Shown: one piece after another, positions 34,573 through 42,805 of the stretch
Position numbering within the stretch: the stretch's first letter is position 1
Layout of the letters: every line of letters starts with the position of its first letter
Source: Spongiibacter pelagi
GTDB taxonomy: Bacteria > Pseudomonadota > Gammaproteobacteria > Pseudomonadales > Spongiibacteraceae
Assembly: GCF_014705705.1 (NCBI RefSeq)
Contig: NZ_JACXLD010000006.1
Span: 62,001-126,000 of the forward strand
Direction: 5' to 3'
Length of the DNA stretch: 64,000 bases
Position numbers and translations under genes: made by a program
The notes under the pieces: model-generated
The model's database searches: none
Seen by the model: the letters and a program-made list of their open reading frames with translations, nothing else
Told to the model about the DNA's origin: nothing

Positions 34573-35142
34573 ATGAAAACCGAATTTAAATCCATGGTTG
34601 AAAGCACGCCGGACGATTGGAAAGTTATCGTTGGTGAGCAAATGCAGTTTATGTCCGGCTTGCCCGACCGGATTTTGCAGCATATGGAGCTGCTGGGCAG
34701 TGACTTCGGTGGCTTTCCCATCGACCGATTGCAGCACTGCTTACAGACTGCCGAGTTAGCCGCAGAAGGGGGTGAAGACGAGGAGTATATTGTCTGCGCT
34801 CTGCTGCATGATATTGGCGACACGCTTGGCAGTTTTAATCACGCCGATGTGGCGGCGGTCATTCTTGAGCCTTTCGTTTCTGAGGCCAATCACTGGATGA
34901 TCAAGCATCACGCGATTTTTCAGGGCTATAATTTTTTCCACCATATCGGTATGGATCGTAATATGCGCGATCAGTTTGCCGACTCGGAGCATTTCCAGCG
35001 CACTGCGCGTTTTGTCTCGCTATATGACAACCCCGCTTTTGATACCTCCAAGCCGAAACTGTCACTGTCGTTATTTGAACCGATGGTGCGCCGGGTGATG
35101 GCAGCGCCCAAGAAGAGCCTTTATAAGTCGCTAATTGAGTAG
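34573..35142 (+). CDS. HD-domain protein, PhnZ/MIOX-like
   Basis: A 189-residue HD-superfamily protein. The metal ligands appear as His in LQHCLQTAELA, His-Asp in CALLHDIGD, His in NHADVAAVIL, His-His in MIKHHAIFQGYNF and a final Asp in SLYDNPAFD. This set of six ligands is typical of the mixed-valence diiron oxygenase branch (PhnZ, myo-inositol oxygenase) as well as phosphohydrolases, so either activity is possible. No phosphonate genes lie nearby. GAGG lies upstream. The stop is 2 bases from the convergent AraC gene. Confidence 0.78.
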   Translation: MKTEFKSMVESTPDDWKVIVGEQMQFMSGLPDRILQHMELLGSDFGGFPIDRLQHCLQTAELAAEGGEDEEYIVCALLHDIGDTLGSFNHADVAAVILEPFVSEANHWMIKHHAIFQGYNFFHHIGMDRNMRDQFADSEHFQRTARFVSLYDNPAFDTSKPKLSLSLFEPMVRRVMAAPKKSLYKSLIE

Positions 35143-35144
35143 CT

Positions 35145-36140
35145 TTAAATTGAGTTGGCTTGCCGATATCGCAGGGGAGAGCTGCCAGTCCAGCTTTTGA
35201 ATGCGCGGCTAAAGGCGCTAGTTTCTGAGAAGCCAAGTTGGCAGGCAATCGCTTCTATTGTTTGTTTGCTGTTGCGCAGTAGGTCACAGGCCAGCTCGCT
35301 GCGCAGATTCTGTTTAATCTCGTGAAACTGGCTGCTTTCCGATTGCAGTCGTTGGCGCAGCGTGTGCGGATGCACGCCCAAGCTAGCCGCGATCTGTTCA
35401 ATACCGGGGTTGTCGGCAAGGTTTTTACTCAAGCTTTGTTGCACTCGGTATTGCCAGCTATTGTGGCTGAAATCCTGCACAATCATATGCAGATTGGTAT
35501 GCATCAAAAATCGTTTCAGGCTTTGTGCATCTTGCCTTATCGGTTCTTTGAAATAGCTATTGGGAAAGCTGAATTGGCTCTGTGGCTGATCAAATTCAAA
35601 GCGGCTGATATGAAATAAATAGCGATACTGATTGCGCTGTGGCGGGACGGGAAAGTTGAACTCCACCTTGCTTAGCGGAATCTGCCGGTTAATTAGCCAG
35701 TTGCTGAATCGATAGACATAAAACAAAAACGACTCATATAAATAAGGCTCAAAGGCGGTATTTTTTACCGGGCGCATTATAAAGCGAGTTTCGCGCTCGC
35801 CGGTCTCCAATCGAGTTTCTATTCCCCAAGGTACCAGTCGATAAAAGCGGGCCAGTCGGCGCAGGGCTTCGCCAAGATTTTCCGCGCTTAGACAGAGCTG
35901 GGTCATGGTTGCCCAGCTGCCAAGCGGTTGGGGTTCCTGTCCATAGCCGATCTGCTCATCATCACAGGCCAACATAATGTCTCGCACCAGGTTGGCATGC
36001 AGACGGCCATCCAGTGCTTTTGCATCATCTTGTAATCCCTGCTCGCTAAGCCCGTTCTGCATCAGCACGGCTTCTTTTAAGCGGGGCGGCAGATGTTTTA
36101 AGGCCGCAAGGGCAAAGTAATTGGGCGAGGATTTATTCAT
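35145..36140 (-). CDS. AraC-family transcriptional regulator
   Basis: A 331-residue regulator with an N-terminal arabinose-binding-like (PF12625-type) sensor domain (about 20-205). A C-terminal AraC double helix-turn-helix follows (about 230-328): IEQIAASLGVHPHTLRQRLQSE and TIEAIACQLGFSETSAFSRAFKSWTGSSPLRYR. It is divergent from an acyl-CoA dehydrogenase-thiolase pair 129 bases away, which it probably controls. Regulators of this shape often respond to lipid or acyl-CoA-related ligands. Confidence 0.9.
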   Translation of the reverse strand: MNKSSPNYFALAALKHLPPRLKEAVLMQNGLSEQGLQDDAKALDGRLHANLVRDIMLACDDEQIGYGQEPQPLGSWATMTQLCLSAENLGEALRRLARFYRLVPWGIETRLETGERETRFIMRPVKNTAFEPYLYESFLFYVYRFSNWLINRQIPLSKVEFNFPVPPQRNQYRYLFHISRFEFDQPQSQFSFPNSYFKEPIRQDAQSLKRFLMHTNLHMIVQDFSHNSWQYRVQQSLSKNLADNPGIEQIAASLGVHPHTLRQRLQSESSQFHEIKQNLRSELACDLLRNSKQTIEAIACQLGFSETSAFSRAFKSWTGSSPLRYRQANSI

Positions 36141-36269
36141 GCGGATTTGGTTGTTTTTGACTTTAATGACTATAACAAAATGTCAAAAAAAGCGTTAGGC
36201 GCATCATGGGATTTTCGGCGCAATCCGGCAAAATAATCTTAGATAAAACCAAGTAGAGGGTAATACCCC

Positions 36270-37421
36270 ATGAATTTTGAATTGACCGAAGAGCAGCAAC
36301 TTATTCGTGATACCGCCGCTGATTTTGCCAAGCGCGAACTGGCTGCTAATGCTGCCGCACTGGATTGCGGTGAAGGACAGGATGCGTTTTTTACCAATTT
36401 AAATGCACTGGCCGAGCTGGGCTTTATGGGCCTGAATATTGACCCGCGCTACGGCGGTAGCGGCGTGGGTACGGTCGCGTTTAGTCTGGCGATTACTGAA
36501 ATTGCCCGCGCCTGTGCCTCCACGGCGGTAACGACTTCAGTGACCAATATGGTGGCAGAGGTCATTCAAGCGGTCGCTTCGGAAGAGCAAAAAAGCTATT
36601 ACCTGCCAAAAATCTGCAGCGGTGAATATCCGGCGGCGGGATTTTGTTTAACCGAGCCAGGTGCAGGGTCAGACCCTTCGGGAATGCGTACTAGCGCAGT
36701 GAAAGATGGCGATGAGTGGGTGTTGAATGGCTCCAAAGCCTATATCACCAGCGGCGAATTTGCCGGCGTATTTGTAGTGTGGGCAGTGACTGATAAAGAT
36801 GCCAAACGCGGTAAAGGCATTTCCTGTTTCTTGGTCGAGCGTGAAACGGCAGGGCTGGAAGTTGGCCCAGCAGAACACAAAATGGGTCAGAAAGGCTCAG
36901 CGACTAATCCGGTATATTTTGATAATTGTCGGATTCCCGCTTCGGCGTTGATGGGGGAGCTTAATCGCGGTTATCAAGTGGCGCTGGGCGAATTGGCCGG
37001 TGGTCGCATTGGTATCGGCTCATTGGCCTTGGGCGTGGGTTTGGCGGCCACGGATTATGCCCGCGATTACGCCTTGGAACGCGAGCAGTTTGGTCAGGCG
37101 ATTTCTAATTTCCAAGCCCTGCAGTGGATGTTGGCTGATGCGTACACCGAGCTGGAGGCGGCCCGCTTATTATTGATGCAGGCGGCGAGCTTGAAAGAAA
37201 ACGGCAAGGACTTTGCCATGCAAGCGTCTATGGCTAAATTGTTTGCGACTGAAGCGGCCAACCGCGCCTGCTATTCCGGACAGCAAATTTTGGGTGGGCA
37301 TGGTTACAACCGCGAATACCCGCTGGAACGCTTTGCCCGCGATGTACGAATTACCTCGATTTACGAAGGCACCAGCGAAATTCAGCGGCTGATTATCGCG
37401 CGCAACAAATTATCGGTTTAA
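36270..37421 (+). CDS. Acyl-CoA dehydrogenase (short/branched-chain type)
   Basis: A 383-residue FAD enzyme that introduces the alpha-beta double bond of acyl-CoA and passes electrons to ETF. The FAD segments are CLTEPGAGSDPSGM and AYITSGEFAGVFVVWA; the catalytic-base region near the C-terminus is ITSIYEGTSEIQRLIIARN. FEQ-like EREQFGQAISNFQALQW and QILGGHGYNREYPLERFARD are standard. Good ribosome binding site (AGAGGG). Followed 19 bases later by a thiolase gene, making a short beta-oxidation operon, probably controlled by the divergent AraC regulator. Confidence 0.94.
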   Translation: MNFELTEEQQLIRDTAADFAKRELAANAAALDCGEGQDAFFTNLNALAELGFMGLNIDPRYGGSGVGTVAFSLAITEIARACASTAVTTSVTNMVAEVIQAVASEEQKSYYLPKICSGEYPAAGFCLTEPGAGSDPSGMRTSAVKDGDEWVLNGSKAYITSGEFAGVFVVWAVTDKDAKRGKGISCFLVERETAGLEVGPAEHKMGQKGSATNPVYFDNCRIPASALMGELNRGYQVALGELAGGRIGIGSLALGVGLAATDYARDYALEREQFGQAISNFQALQWMLADAYTELEAARLLLMQAASLKENGKDFAMQASMAKLFATEAANRACYSGQQILGGHGYNREYPLERFARDVRITSIYEGTSEIQRLIIARNKLSV

Positions 37422-37440
37422 TCCTTTTAGGAGAATCAAA

Positions 37441-38568
37441 ATGGCATTTATTTACTCAGCAAAACGTACCGCACTGGCCGGTCTTAATGGCGGTTTTGCC
37501 AAACTTTCTGCCCCCGAGCTGGGCGCTGCAGCCATTCGTGCGGCCTGCGAAGTGGGCTTAAATATCGCCCCTGATGAAGTGCTGATGGGCAATGTAATTT
37601 CCGCCGGTGTGGGTCAAGCACCAGCCAGACAAGCGACTCTGGGGGCGGGCCTAAGTGAAAACACCCCCACGGTAACCATTAGCAAAGTTTGTGGCTCGGG
37701 TATGCAGGCGGTGATTACCGCAGTAGACCAGATTAAAGCTGGCAGCAGTCAGCTTGTGGTTGCCGGCGGTATGGAAAGTATGTCCAACGCGCCTTACCTG
37801 CTGGATGGTGCTCGCGGGGGCTATCGCATTGGCCACAAGCAAGTGCGCGATGCCATGTTTGTCGATGGTTTGGAAGATGCGTATTCCGGCAAGCTGATGG
37901 GGCAGGTCGCGGAACAGGTAGCCTCTGAATACAACTTTACCCGCGAAGAGCTAGATGATTACGCGCTGTTGTCATTAGAGCGGGCGCTGGCAGCGCAGGA
38001 GTCAGGCGCGTTTGATAATGAGATTGTAGCGGTTGATGGTATTGCTAAAGACGAGCAACCCGGCAATGCTCGCCCTGAAAAAATTCGTCAATTAAAACCT
38101 GCTTTTGCGGCAGATGGGGTATTAACGCCGGCGAACAGCTCCTCGATCTCTGATGGTGCCGCCGCTTTATTAATCGGGGCGGCGGGGCTGGGGGTTGAAC
38201 CACTGGCTGAGATTAAAGGCTGTGTGCGTTACGCCGGTGCGCCGGAGCAATTTCCTGTTGCGCCGGTTCATGCGGTTAAGAAGCTGTTGGAAAATCTGGA
38301 TTGGTCAGCAGATAGCGTTGATCTGTATGAATTGAATGAAGCTTTTGCCTTGGTAGCACTATTGCCGCATAAACTGATGGGTGTGCCGCTGGAAAAAATC
38401 AATGTGAATGGCGGCGCTTGTGCCTTGGGCCATCCTTTGGGCTGCTCGGGTGCACGTATCTTGGTGACCTTGATTCACGCCCTGCAAGCACGGGGTTTGA
38501 AGCGCGGTATCGCCAGCCTGTGTATTGGCGGTGGTGAAGCCACGGCAGTGGCTATCGAACTTTGCTAA
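37441..38568 (+). CDS. Acetyl-CoA C-acyltransferase (thiolase)
   Basis: A 375-residue thiolase. The nucleophile is Cys in TISKVCGSGMQAV, the catalytic His in GGACALGHPLGCSGARI and the second Cys in SLCIGGGEATAVAIE. The protein is about 15-20 residues shorter than most biosynthetic thiolases (around 390), mainly in the loop between the two halves, without losing an active-site residue. Ribosome binding site AGGAG. It probably acts with the acyl-CoA dehydrogenase just upstream. The chain length of the substrate cannot be told. Confidence 0.93.
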   Translation: MAFIYSAKRTALAGLNGGFAKLSAPELGAAAIRAACEVGLNIAPDEVLMGNVISAGVGQAPARQATLGAGLSENTPTVTISKVCGSGMQAVITAVDQIKAGSSQLVVAGGMESMSNAPYLLDGARGGYRIGHKQVRDAMFVDGLEDAYSGKLMGQVAEQVASEYNFTREELDDYALLSLERALAAQESGAFDNEIVAVDGIAKDEQPGNARPEKIRQLKPAFAADGVLTPANSSSISDGAAALLIGAAGLGVEPLAEIKGCVRYAGAPEQFPVAPVHAVKKLLENLDWSADSVDLYELNEAFALVALLPHKLMGVPLEKINVNGGACALGHPLGCSGARILVTLIHALQARGLKRGIASLCIGGGEATAVAIELC

Positions 38569-38589
38569 AACGCGACTAAATCGTTACTT

Positions 38590-38640
38590 AAAGAACCTTT
38601 GATTACTTCCTGCATTCGCACTATTAATCAGAGGTTCCTT
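38590..38640. repeat. Inverted-repeat element upstream of the CHAT lipoprotein gene
   Basis: Arms AAAGAACCTTTGATTA (38590-38605) and TAATCAGAGGTTCCTT (38625-38640) pair at 14 of 16 positions around a 19-base centre. The right arm read on the minus strand matches the solo arm at 18250-18265. A related element in the opposite orientation follows the gene at 41210-41266. Confidence 0.75.
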
Positions 38641-38761
38641 ATAAATCTCTCTACTCTCTTAATGCCAATAGCGACTGGAATTGTGAACTCAATTCAGTAT
38701 GCTATTTGTCACGGCTTTTACTTCAGAAGAACAGCAGACCGTTACGTGCTTAGGGAGAGAT

Positions 38762-41215
38762 ATGAGACAGTTAGCTCACTTCAAAAGGATCTTCACGGCG
38801 GCTCATCGCTTATTGCGCTCTAGATCACTGGTGTTTATAGCGGCGATATTACTCTCGGGCTGTGCCGCATCGCCCTACGACGAAAACAAATTCTATACTC
38901 GAGACTATAATCTGAAGTTCCAGAGCAATCTGGATGTCTTTAGCAGCTCAAGTATGCCTATTGCGCAATTTGCGCAGGGTTATCCCGGTCAGACTTACTA
39001 TATTTGCCGGGCCCATAATAAATTACGCAATTTCTCCCAGTTTTTAACCTGCCGCGATCAGTTTATGAGCGTGACGCAGAGCGAGCTAAAAGACTACGTT
39101 TTCCGGCGCGACGCCATCAATATCATGTACGGCGAGTACCTGATTGCAATCGGGCGCTACGCCGAGGCCTATGATCTGCTCTTCGATATTTACCAGCGCA
39201 ATATTGAAAACGGCGCAAGCCTTGCCGGAAATCTCCTTGGTGCTTTTACTGCAAATTGGGGTGAATTAGGGGCCCAAAATGTCAACGCCTTCGAGGCGAT
39301 TATGCCTGTTCTGGTTGCGGCCAAGCTTTCTGGTAAGCACAAGGAATTTGATAATGCACTGCTGTTGTCGAAAAACTTAGAAGCCAAAATTAGGCGAAAT
39401 CAACGCTGGGCGGCGGGCATGAGTGACGTCAATATGCAGATGAAAACCCTGCTGGCGCGCTTGGCGGTTGCGCAAAATGATTACGAAAAAGCCTATGAGG
39501 AAATTACCCGGGGCTATCAATTTGGCATTGGCAGCATTGTTCAAGCCGCCGGTATGCTCACCGGAGGCACCCTGCTGTATGAAGCAACGGGCGAATACGA
39601 TAACGAGCGCTTTAATGTTGCCAACCTCAGCGCCTACTCAGCGTTTAAAACCGGTAGAAACAGCATTGCTAAAGAACAGTATCTCGAGCTGCTTAAATCG
39701 CCCATTTTTAACCAGCAAAAAAACTTCAACTTCCATGTTTATCATCACCTTGGTTTGATCAGTCAGCAAGAGGGCGATATCGAAAGCGCGATTAACTATT
39801 TTGAACAGGCGGTTGATGCGCTGGAGTCAGCGCGCTCTACCATTAATACCGAAGCCGCAAAAATAGGTTTTGTTGGTGACAAACAGGCGGTGTATCGAGA
39901 TCTCGTGTCGGCCTTGGTGACATCAGGCCAAGCGGCAAGAGCCTTTGAATATGCCGAACGGGGCAAGGCGCGAGCGCTGGTTGATTTGCTGGCGTCGAAG
40001 AAATCCTTTGCTGGCCGTAACAGCGCCGAGGTGAATCAGGCACTGGCGGAACTGGATCAACTTCAGCTTGCCAGTCTTGAATCTGCGCCAGTAGACGCAG
40101 GCGCAGTGGGGGCAGAAAAGCGCGGCCTTAAACGGATACAGCAAACCCTGCAGCAGGAGGCACCGGAGGTCGCTTCGCTAGTTTCGGTGAGCACTGAGAA
40201 CCCTTCAGAAATTCAGCAGCTACTGCGCAACGACGAAGCCATTATTGAATATTTTTATCACAGCCCTGAGCGGGGAGAGGCCGAGCAGCTTTTTGCTTTT
40301 GTCGTGACACCGGGGCAGATACAAGCGGTGTCACTGAATGCCAAGGGGCTTGACGGCGAGGTGAGAGAACTTCGTCAAGCGATCGCCAATAGCGAAGGGG
40401 AGGCTTGGCAGGATGGCGCTTTGGCACTGTATCAGCGTTTGATTGAACCGCTATCAAAAAGCCTGACCGGAAAAACCCATCTGACCATTGTGCCCCACGG
40501 CGCGCTTCACTACTTACCCTTCAATGTTTTACGAGCGGCGAATAATCAATTTTTAATCGAGCAGCATACTGTGCGCATGTTGCCATCTGCCTCGGTGATG
40601 AAGTTTCTCAACAAGGGCACAGCGCCAAGTCAAAATTTATTGGTGCTGGGAAATCCTGACCTGAATGACAGCGCCTTAGACCTACCCGGTGCACAAGAGG
40701 AAGCCCGTGCCATATCGGCGTTGTGGCCTGACAGTAAAGTGGTGCTTCGCCAATTTGCTTCTGAGACAGTGATTAAAAATTCAGCAAGTGCATTTAAGTA
40801 TTTGCATCTTGCCTCCCACGGCCAGTTTGATTCGCAAAATCCGCTGAACTCGCGAATGTTGCTATCGGCCGATAGCGAAAATGACGGTTATCTAACCGTG
40901 CCTGAAATCTATGATCTGCAATTGAATGCCGACATGGTGGTGCTGTCAGCCTGCCAAACCGCCTTGGGTGATGTCACCAATGGCGATGATGTGGTGGGAT
41001 TGAACCGAGGTTTTCTGTATGCCGGTGCCAAGGCGATTGTGGGGAGCCTGTGGGAAGTGCCCGATGAGCCAACGAAAGATTTGATGATCAGTCTCTATCA
41101 AAACTTGAATAGCATGGACATTCGTTCGGCGATGCAGGCGGCGCAAATTGCCGCCATTAAAAAATATCCGCATCCGGTATCTTGGGCGGCGTTTCAGCTA
41201 ACCGGCGGTGATTAA
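38762..41215 (+). CDS. TPR-CHAT protease-domain lipoprotein
   Basis: The start is placed at base 38762 (MRQLAHFKRI), just after AGGGAGAG; an upstream ATG at 38699 would add 21 residues before the signal. The 817-residue protein has a lipoprotein signal (lipobox LSGC, Cys34) with an unusually long basic n-region. Tetratricopeptide-like helices run from about 90 to 420. A CHAT caspase-like domain follows with the catalytic His in LHLASHGQFD (about 686) and Cys in VVLSACQTALGD (about 731), both intact, followed by the typical LNRGFLYAGAKAIVGSLWEV. It should be a periplasm-facing membrane-anchored peptidase. Substrate and trigger are unknown, and no obvious partner gene is adjacent. Confidence 0.9.
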   Translation: MRQLAHFKRIFTAAHRLLRSRSLVFIAAILLSGCAASPYDENKFYTRDYNLKFQSNLDVFSSSSMPIAQFAQGYPGQTYYICRAHNKLRNFSQFLTCRDQFMSVTQSELKDYVFRRDAINIMYGEYLIAIGRYAEAYDLLFDIYQRNIENGASLAGNLLGAFTANWGELGAQNVNAFEAIMPVLVAAKLSGKHKEFDNALLLSKNLEAKIRRNQRWAAGMSDVNMQMKTLLARLAVAQNDYEKAYEEITRGYQFGIGSIVQAAGMLTGGTLLYEATGEYDNERFNVANLSAYSAFKTGRNSIAKEQYLELLKSPIFNQQKNFNFHVYHHLGLISQQEGDIESAINYFEQAVDALESARSTINTEAAKIGFVGDKQAVYRDLVSALVTSGQAARAFEYAERGKARALVDLLASKKSFAGRNSAEVNQALAELDQLQLASLESAPVDAGAVGAEKRGLKRIQQTLQQEAPEVASLVSVSTENPSEIQQLLRNDEAIIEYFYHSPERGEAEQLFAFVVTPGQIQAVSLNAKGLDGEVRELRQAIANSEGEAWQDGALALYQRLIEPLSKSLTGKTHLTIVPHGALHYLPFNVLRAANNQFLIEQHTVRMLPSASVMKFLNKGTAPSQNLLVLGNPDLNDSALDLPGAQEEARAISALWPDSKVVLRQFASETVIKNSASAFKYLHLASHGQFDSQNPLNSRMLLSADSENDGYLTVPEIYDLQLNADMVVLSACQTALGDVTNGDDVVGLNRGFLYAGAKAIVGSLWEVPDEPTKDLMISLYQNLNSMDIRSAMQAAQIAAIKKYPHPVSWAAFQLTGGD

Positions 41216-41266
41216 TTAGTGAGTTTGCAGCCTTGCTGCACTCACTACATTAATCAAAGGCTATTC
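41210..41266. repeat. Inverted-repeat element at the CHAT gene stop codon
   Basis: GATTAATTAGTGAGTTTGCAG at the left and TAATCAAAGGCTATTC at the right, with an inner hairpin AGTGAG-TTTGCAGC/GCTGCACTCACT (about 41218-41248). It is related to the 38590-38640 element in the opposite orientation and begins within the stop codon of the CHAT gene, so it may also help end transcription. Confidence 0.6.
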
Positions 41267-41271
41267 TCTTA

Positions 41272-41323
41272 TTTTGGGAAAACCCCTACTTTTGGAAAAC
41301 CCCTACTTTTGGAAGACCCTTAT
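41272..41323. repeat. 17-bp tandem repeat, three copies
   Basis: Units start at 41272 (18 bases), 41290 and 41307, based on TTTTGGAAAACCCCTAC. The third unit contains the stop codon of the convergent thioesterase gene. A degenerate fourth unit runs into its coding end. Confidence 0.8.
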
Positions 41324-42123
41324 TTTTGAAAAACCATGGCCACTTGGCGGGTGAACATTGCGGCGCGGCCATCGGGGGCCCAGATGGTGCCAAAATTATT
41401 GAAGTAGCCATCGCCTGCCGCCTGACAGCGATAGTCGTAATACCACCAGCCTTCCGGGTCGATGTCTGTTAATTCAGTAGGAAATTCCAGATACCAGGTC
41501 AGCGAGCTGCCAAGCGCCGGAAATTTAGCCAAATTGAATCCCGGTAGCGGTGGCATATCGCCAATGGCGATCAGTGATGAGGTACTAATTTCCGTGGGCT
41601 GTTTAAAGCGCAACCATACCCCGTAATCCGCATTGTCGGCTTCAGCCAAGGGTGGTTGGCCGTAGACAAATTTCATTTCAAAATGCTGGGTAAAGGCGGG
41701 GGTGAAGCCCTCGACATAGGGAACCGATGGACAGCTTTCCGGCGCGGGAAGGTCCTTGGGGATAGAGGCGGCGACTACCTTGGCAGGATTGGCTACGGCC
41801 TTACCAAAGGCGGCGTTAACCGCTGTGGCAACTTGGCCATCGCAAACTAGCTCACCTTGAATATGAGTAACGGAGCCGCCATCGCGCAGTAAACGCAGCG
41901 CAATTTTTTGCTCACCCGGTGTCGCTGGGCCAACAAAGCTCACCGCCATACTGCGCAGTTGGCGATCGGCGGAAACGACTTTTTGCATCGCCTCAACAAT
42001 CACGGCACTACTCAAGCCACCAAAGGCGGTGCGGCCTTGCAACCAATCCTCGGGAATGGTCACTGAAAAATCCGTATCAGAATTTTTCTGAACGGATGCA
42101 AGATTATCGTTAAAGCTGCTCAT
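41320..42123 (-). CDS. TesB-like double-hotdog acyl-CoA thioesterase
   Basis: A 267-residue protein with the acyl-CoA thioesterase II layout of two hotdog halves: WLQGRTAFGGLSSAVIVEAM and RSMAVSFVGPATPGEQ in the first (about 20-115), and TSSLIAIGDMPPLP with WYLEF, WWYYDYRCQAAGDGYFNNFGTIWAPDG in the second (about 140-265). It would hydrolyse acyl-CoAs in the cytoplasm. Substrate chain length cannot be told. Its 3' end lies in the 17-bp tandem repeats. It is divergent from trxC. Confidence 0.87.
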   Translation of the reverse strand: MSSFNDNLASVQKNSDTDFSVTIPEDWLQGRTAFGGLSSAVIVEAMQKVVSADRQLRSMAVSFVGPATPGEQKIALRLLRDGGSVTHIQGELVCDGQVATAVNAAFGKAVANPAKVVAASIPKDLPAPESCPSVPYVEGFTPAFTQHFEMKFVYGQPPLAEADNADYGVWLRFKQPTEISTSSLIAIGDMPPLPGFNLAKFPALGSSLTWYLEFPTELTDIDPEGWWYYDYRCQAAGDGYFNNFGTIWAPDGRAAMFTRQVAMVFQK

Positions 42124-42325
42124 GAAACCTCTCCACGGTTTTTTTAACCGTTACGGTTATGTGTCTAGTGCCTGAATGTAATCGCTGGAAACATGGGCTG
42201 TAAAGCCAAGTTCCCAGCCGGTAGAGATAAGTACCTAGCTTGAAGTGGCTTGAATAATGGCAAAGCGCCGCCATATCTGGGTTTAAGTTAGAAATTAATT
42301 CTTCGTCATTTTTCAGGGGCAAGCT

Positions 42326-42769
42326 ATGGCAGAGGCACAAAAAATTCAGTCTGTGTGTCCACATTGTGCGGCGGTAAATCGGATTGATTCAACGCGATTG
42401 AAAGAAGCGCCAAACTGCGGCCGCTGTCATCAGCCCTTGCTTCCCGGTCAAACGATTGAGCTTGGTGATGCGGAGTTTTCGCGTTTTATTCAAAAAGAGC
42501 AATTGCCGGTGGTGGTAGATTTCTGGGCTAGCTGGTGTGGGCCCTGTCGCAGCTTCGCGCCAGTGTTTGCACAAGCCGCGGCGGATTTGTCGACACGTGC
42601 TCGATTTGTAAAACTCGATACCGAACGCGCCGTTGCCACTGCACAGCAATGGCAAATTCGCAGTATCCCCACGCTCATGATTTTCAAAAACGGGCAGGCT
42701 GTCGCGCAGCAAAGTGGGGCCTTGCCGCCGGCACAATTTCAGCAATGGCTGCGCTCCCACGGAATTTAA
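42326..42769 (+). CDS. trxC: Thioredoxin 2 (TrxC)
   Basis: A 147-residue zinc-binding thioredoxin. Two CxxC pairs at the N-terminus (VCPHCAA and NCGRCHQ) bind zinc, as in E. coli TrxC, and the thioredoxin domain has the [13 protein letters not shown] active site. [12 protein letters not shown] carries the conserved cis-Pro. It reduces disulfides in the cytoplasm and could recycle the MsrA encoded in this window. hrpB begins 36 bases downstream on the same strand. Confidence 0.96.
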   Translation: MAEAQKIQSVCPHCAAVNRIDSTRLKEAPNCGRCHQPLLPGQTIELGDAEFSRFIQKEQLPVVVDFWASWCGPCRSFAPVFAQAAADLSTRARFVKLDTERAVATAQQWQIRSIPTLMIFKNGQAVAQQSGALPPAQFQQWLRSHGI

Positions 42770-42805
42770 ACGCTTCTATATTGGCATCGGGTAAAATGCT
42801 GCTCC

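Noticed and set aside
37441-38568. Truncated thiolase
   Set aside because: It is 15-20 residues short of the usual length, but all active-site motifs and both ends are intact.
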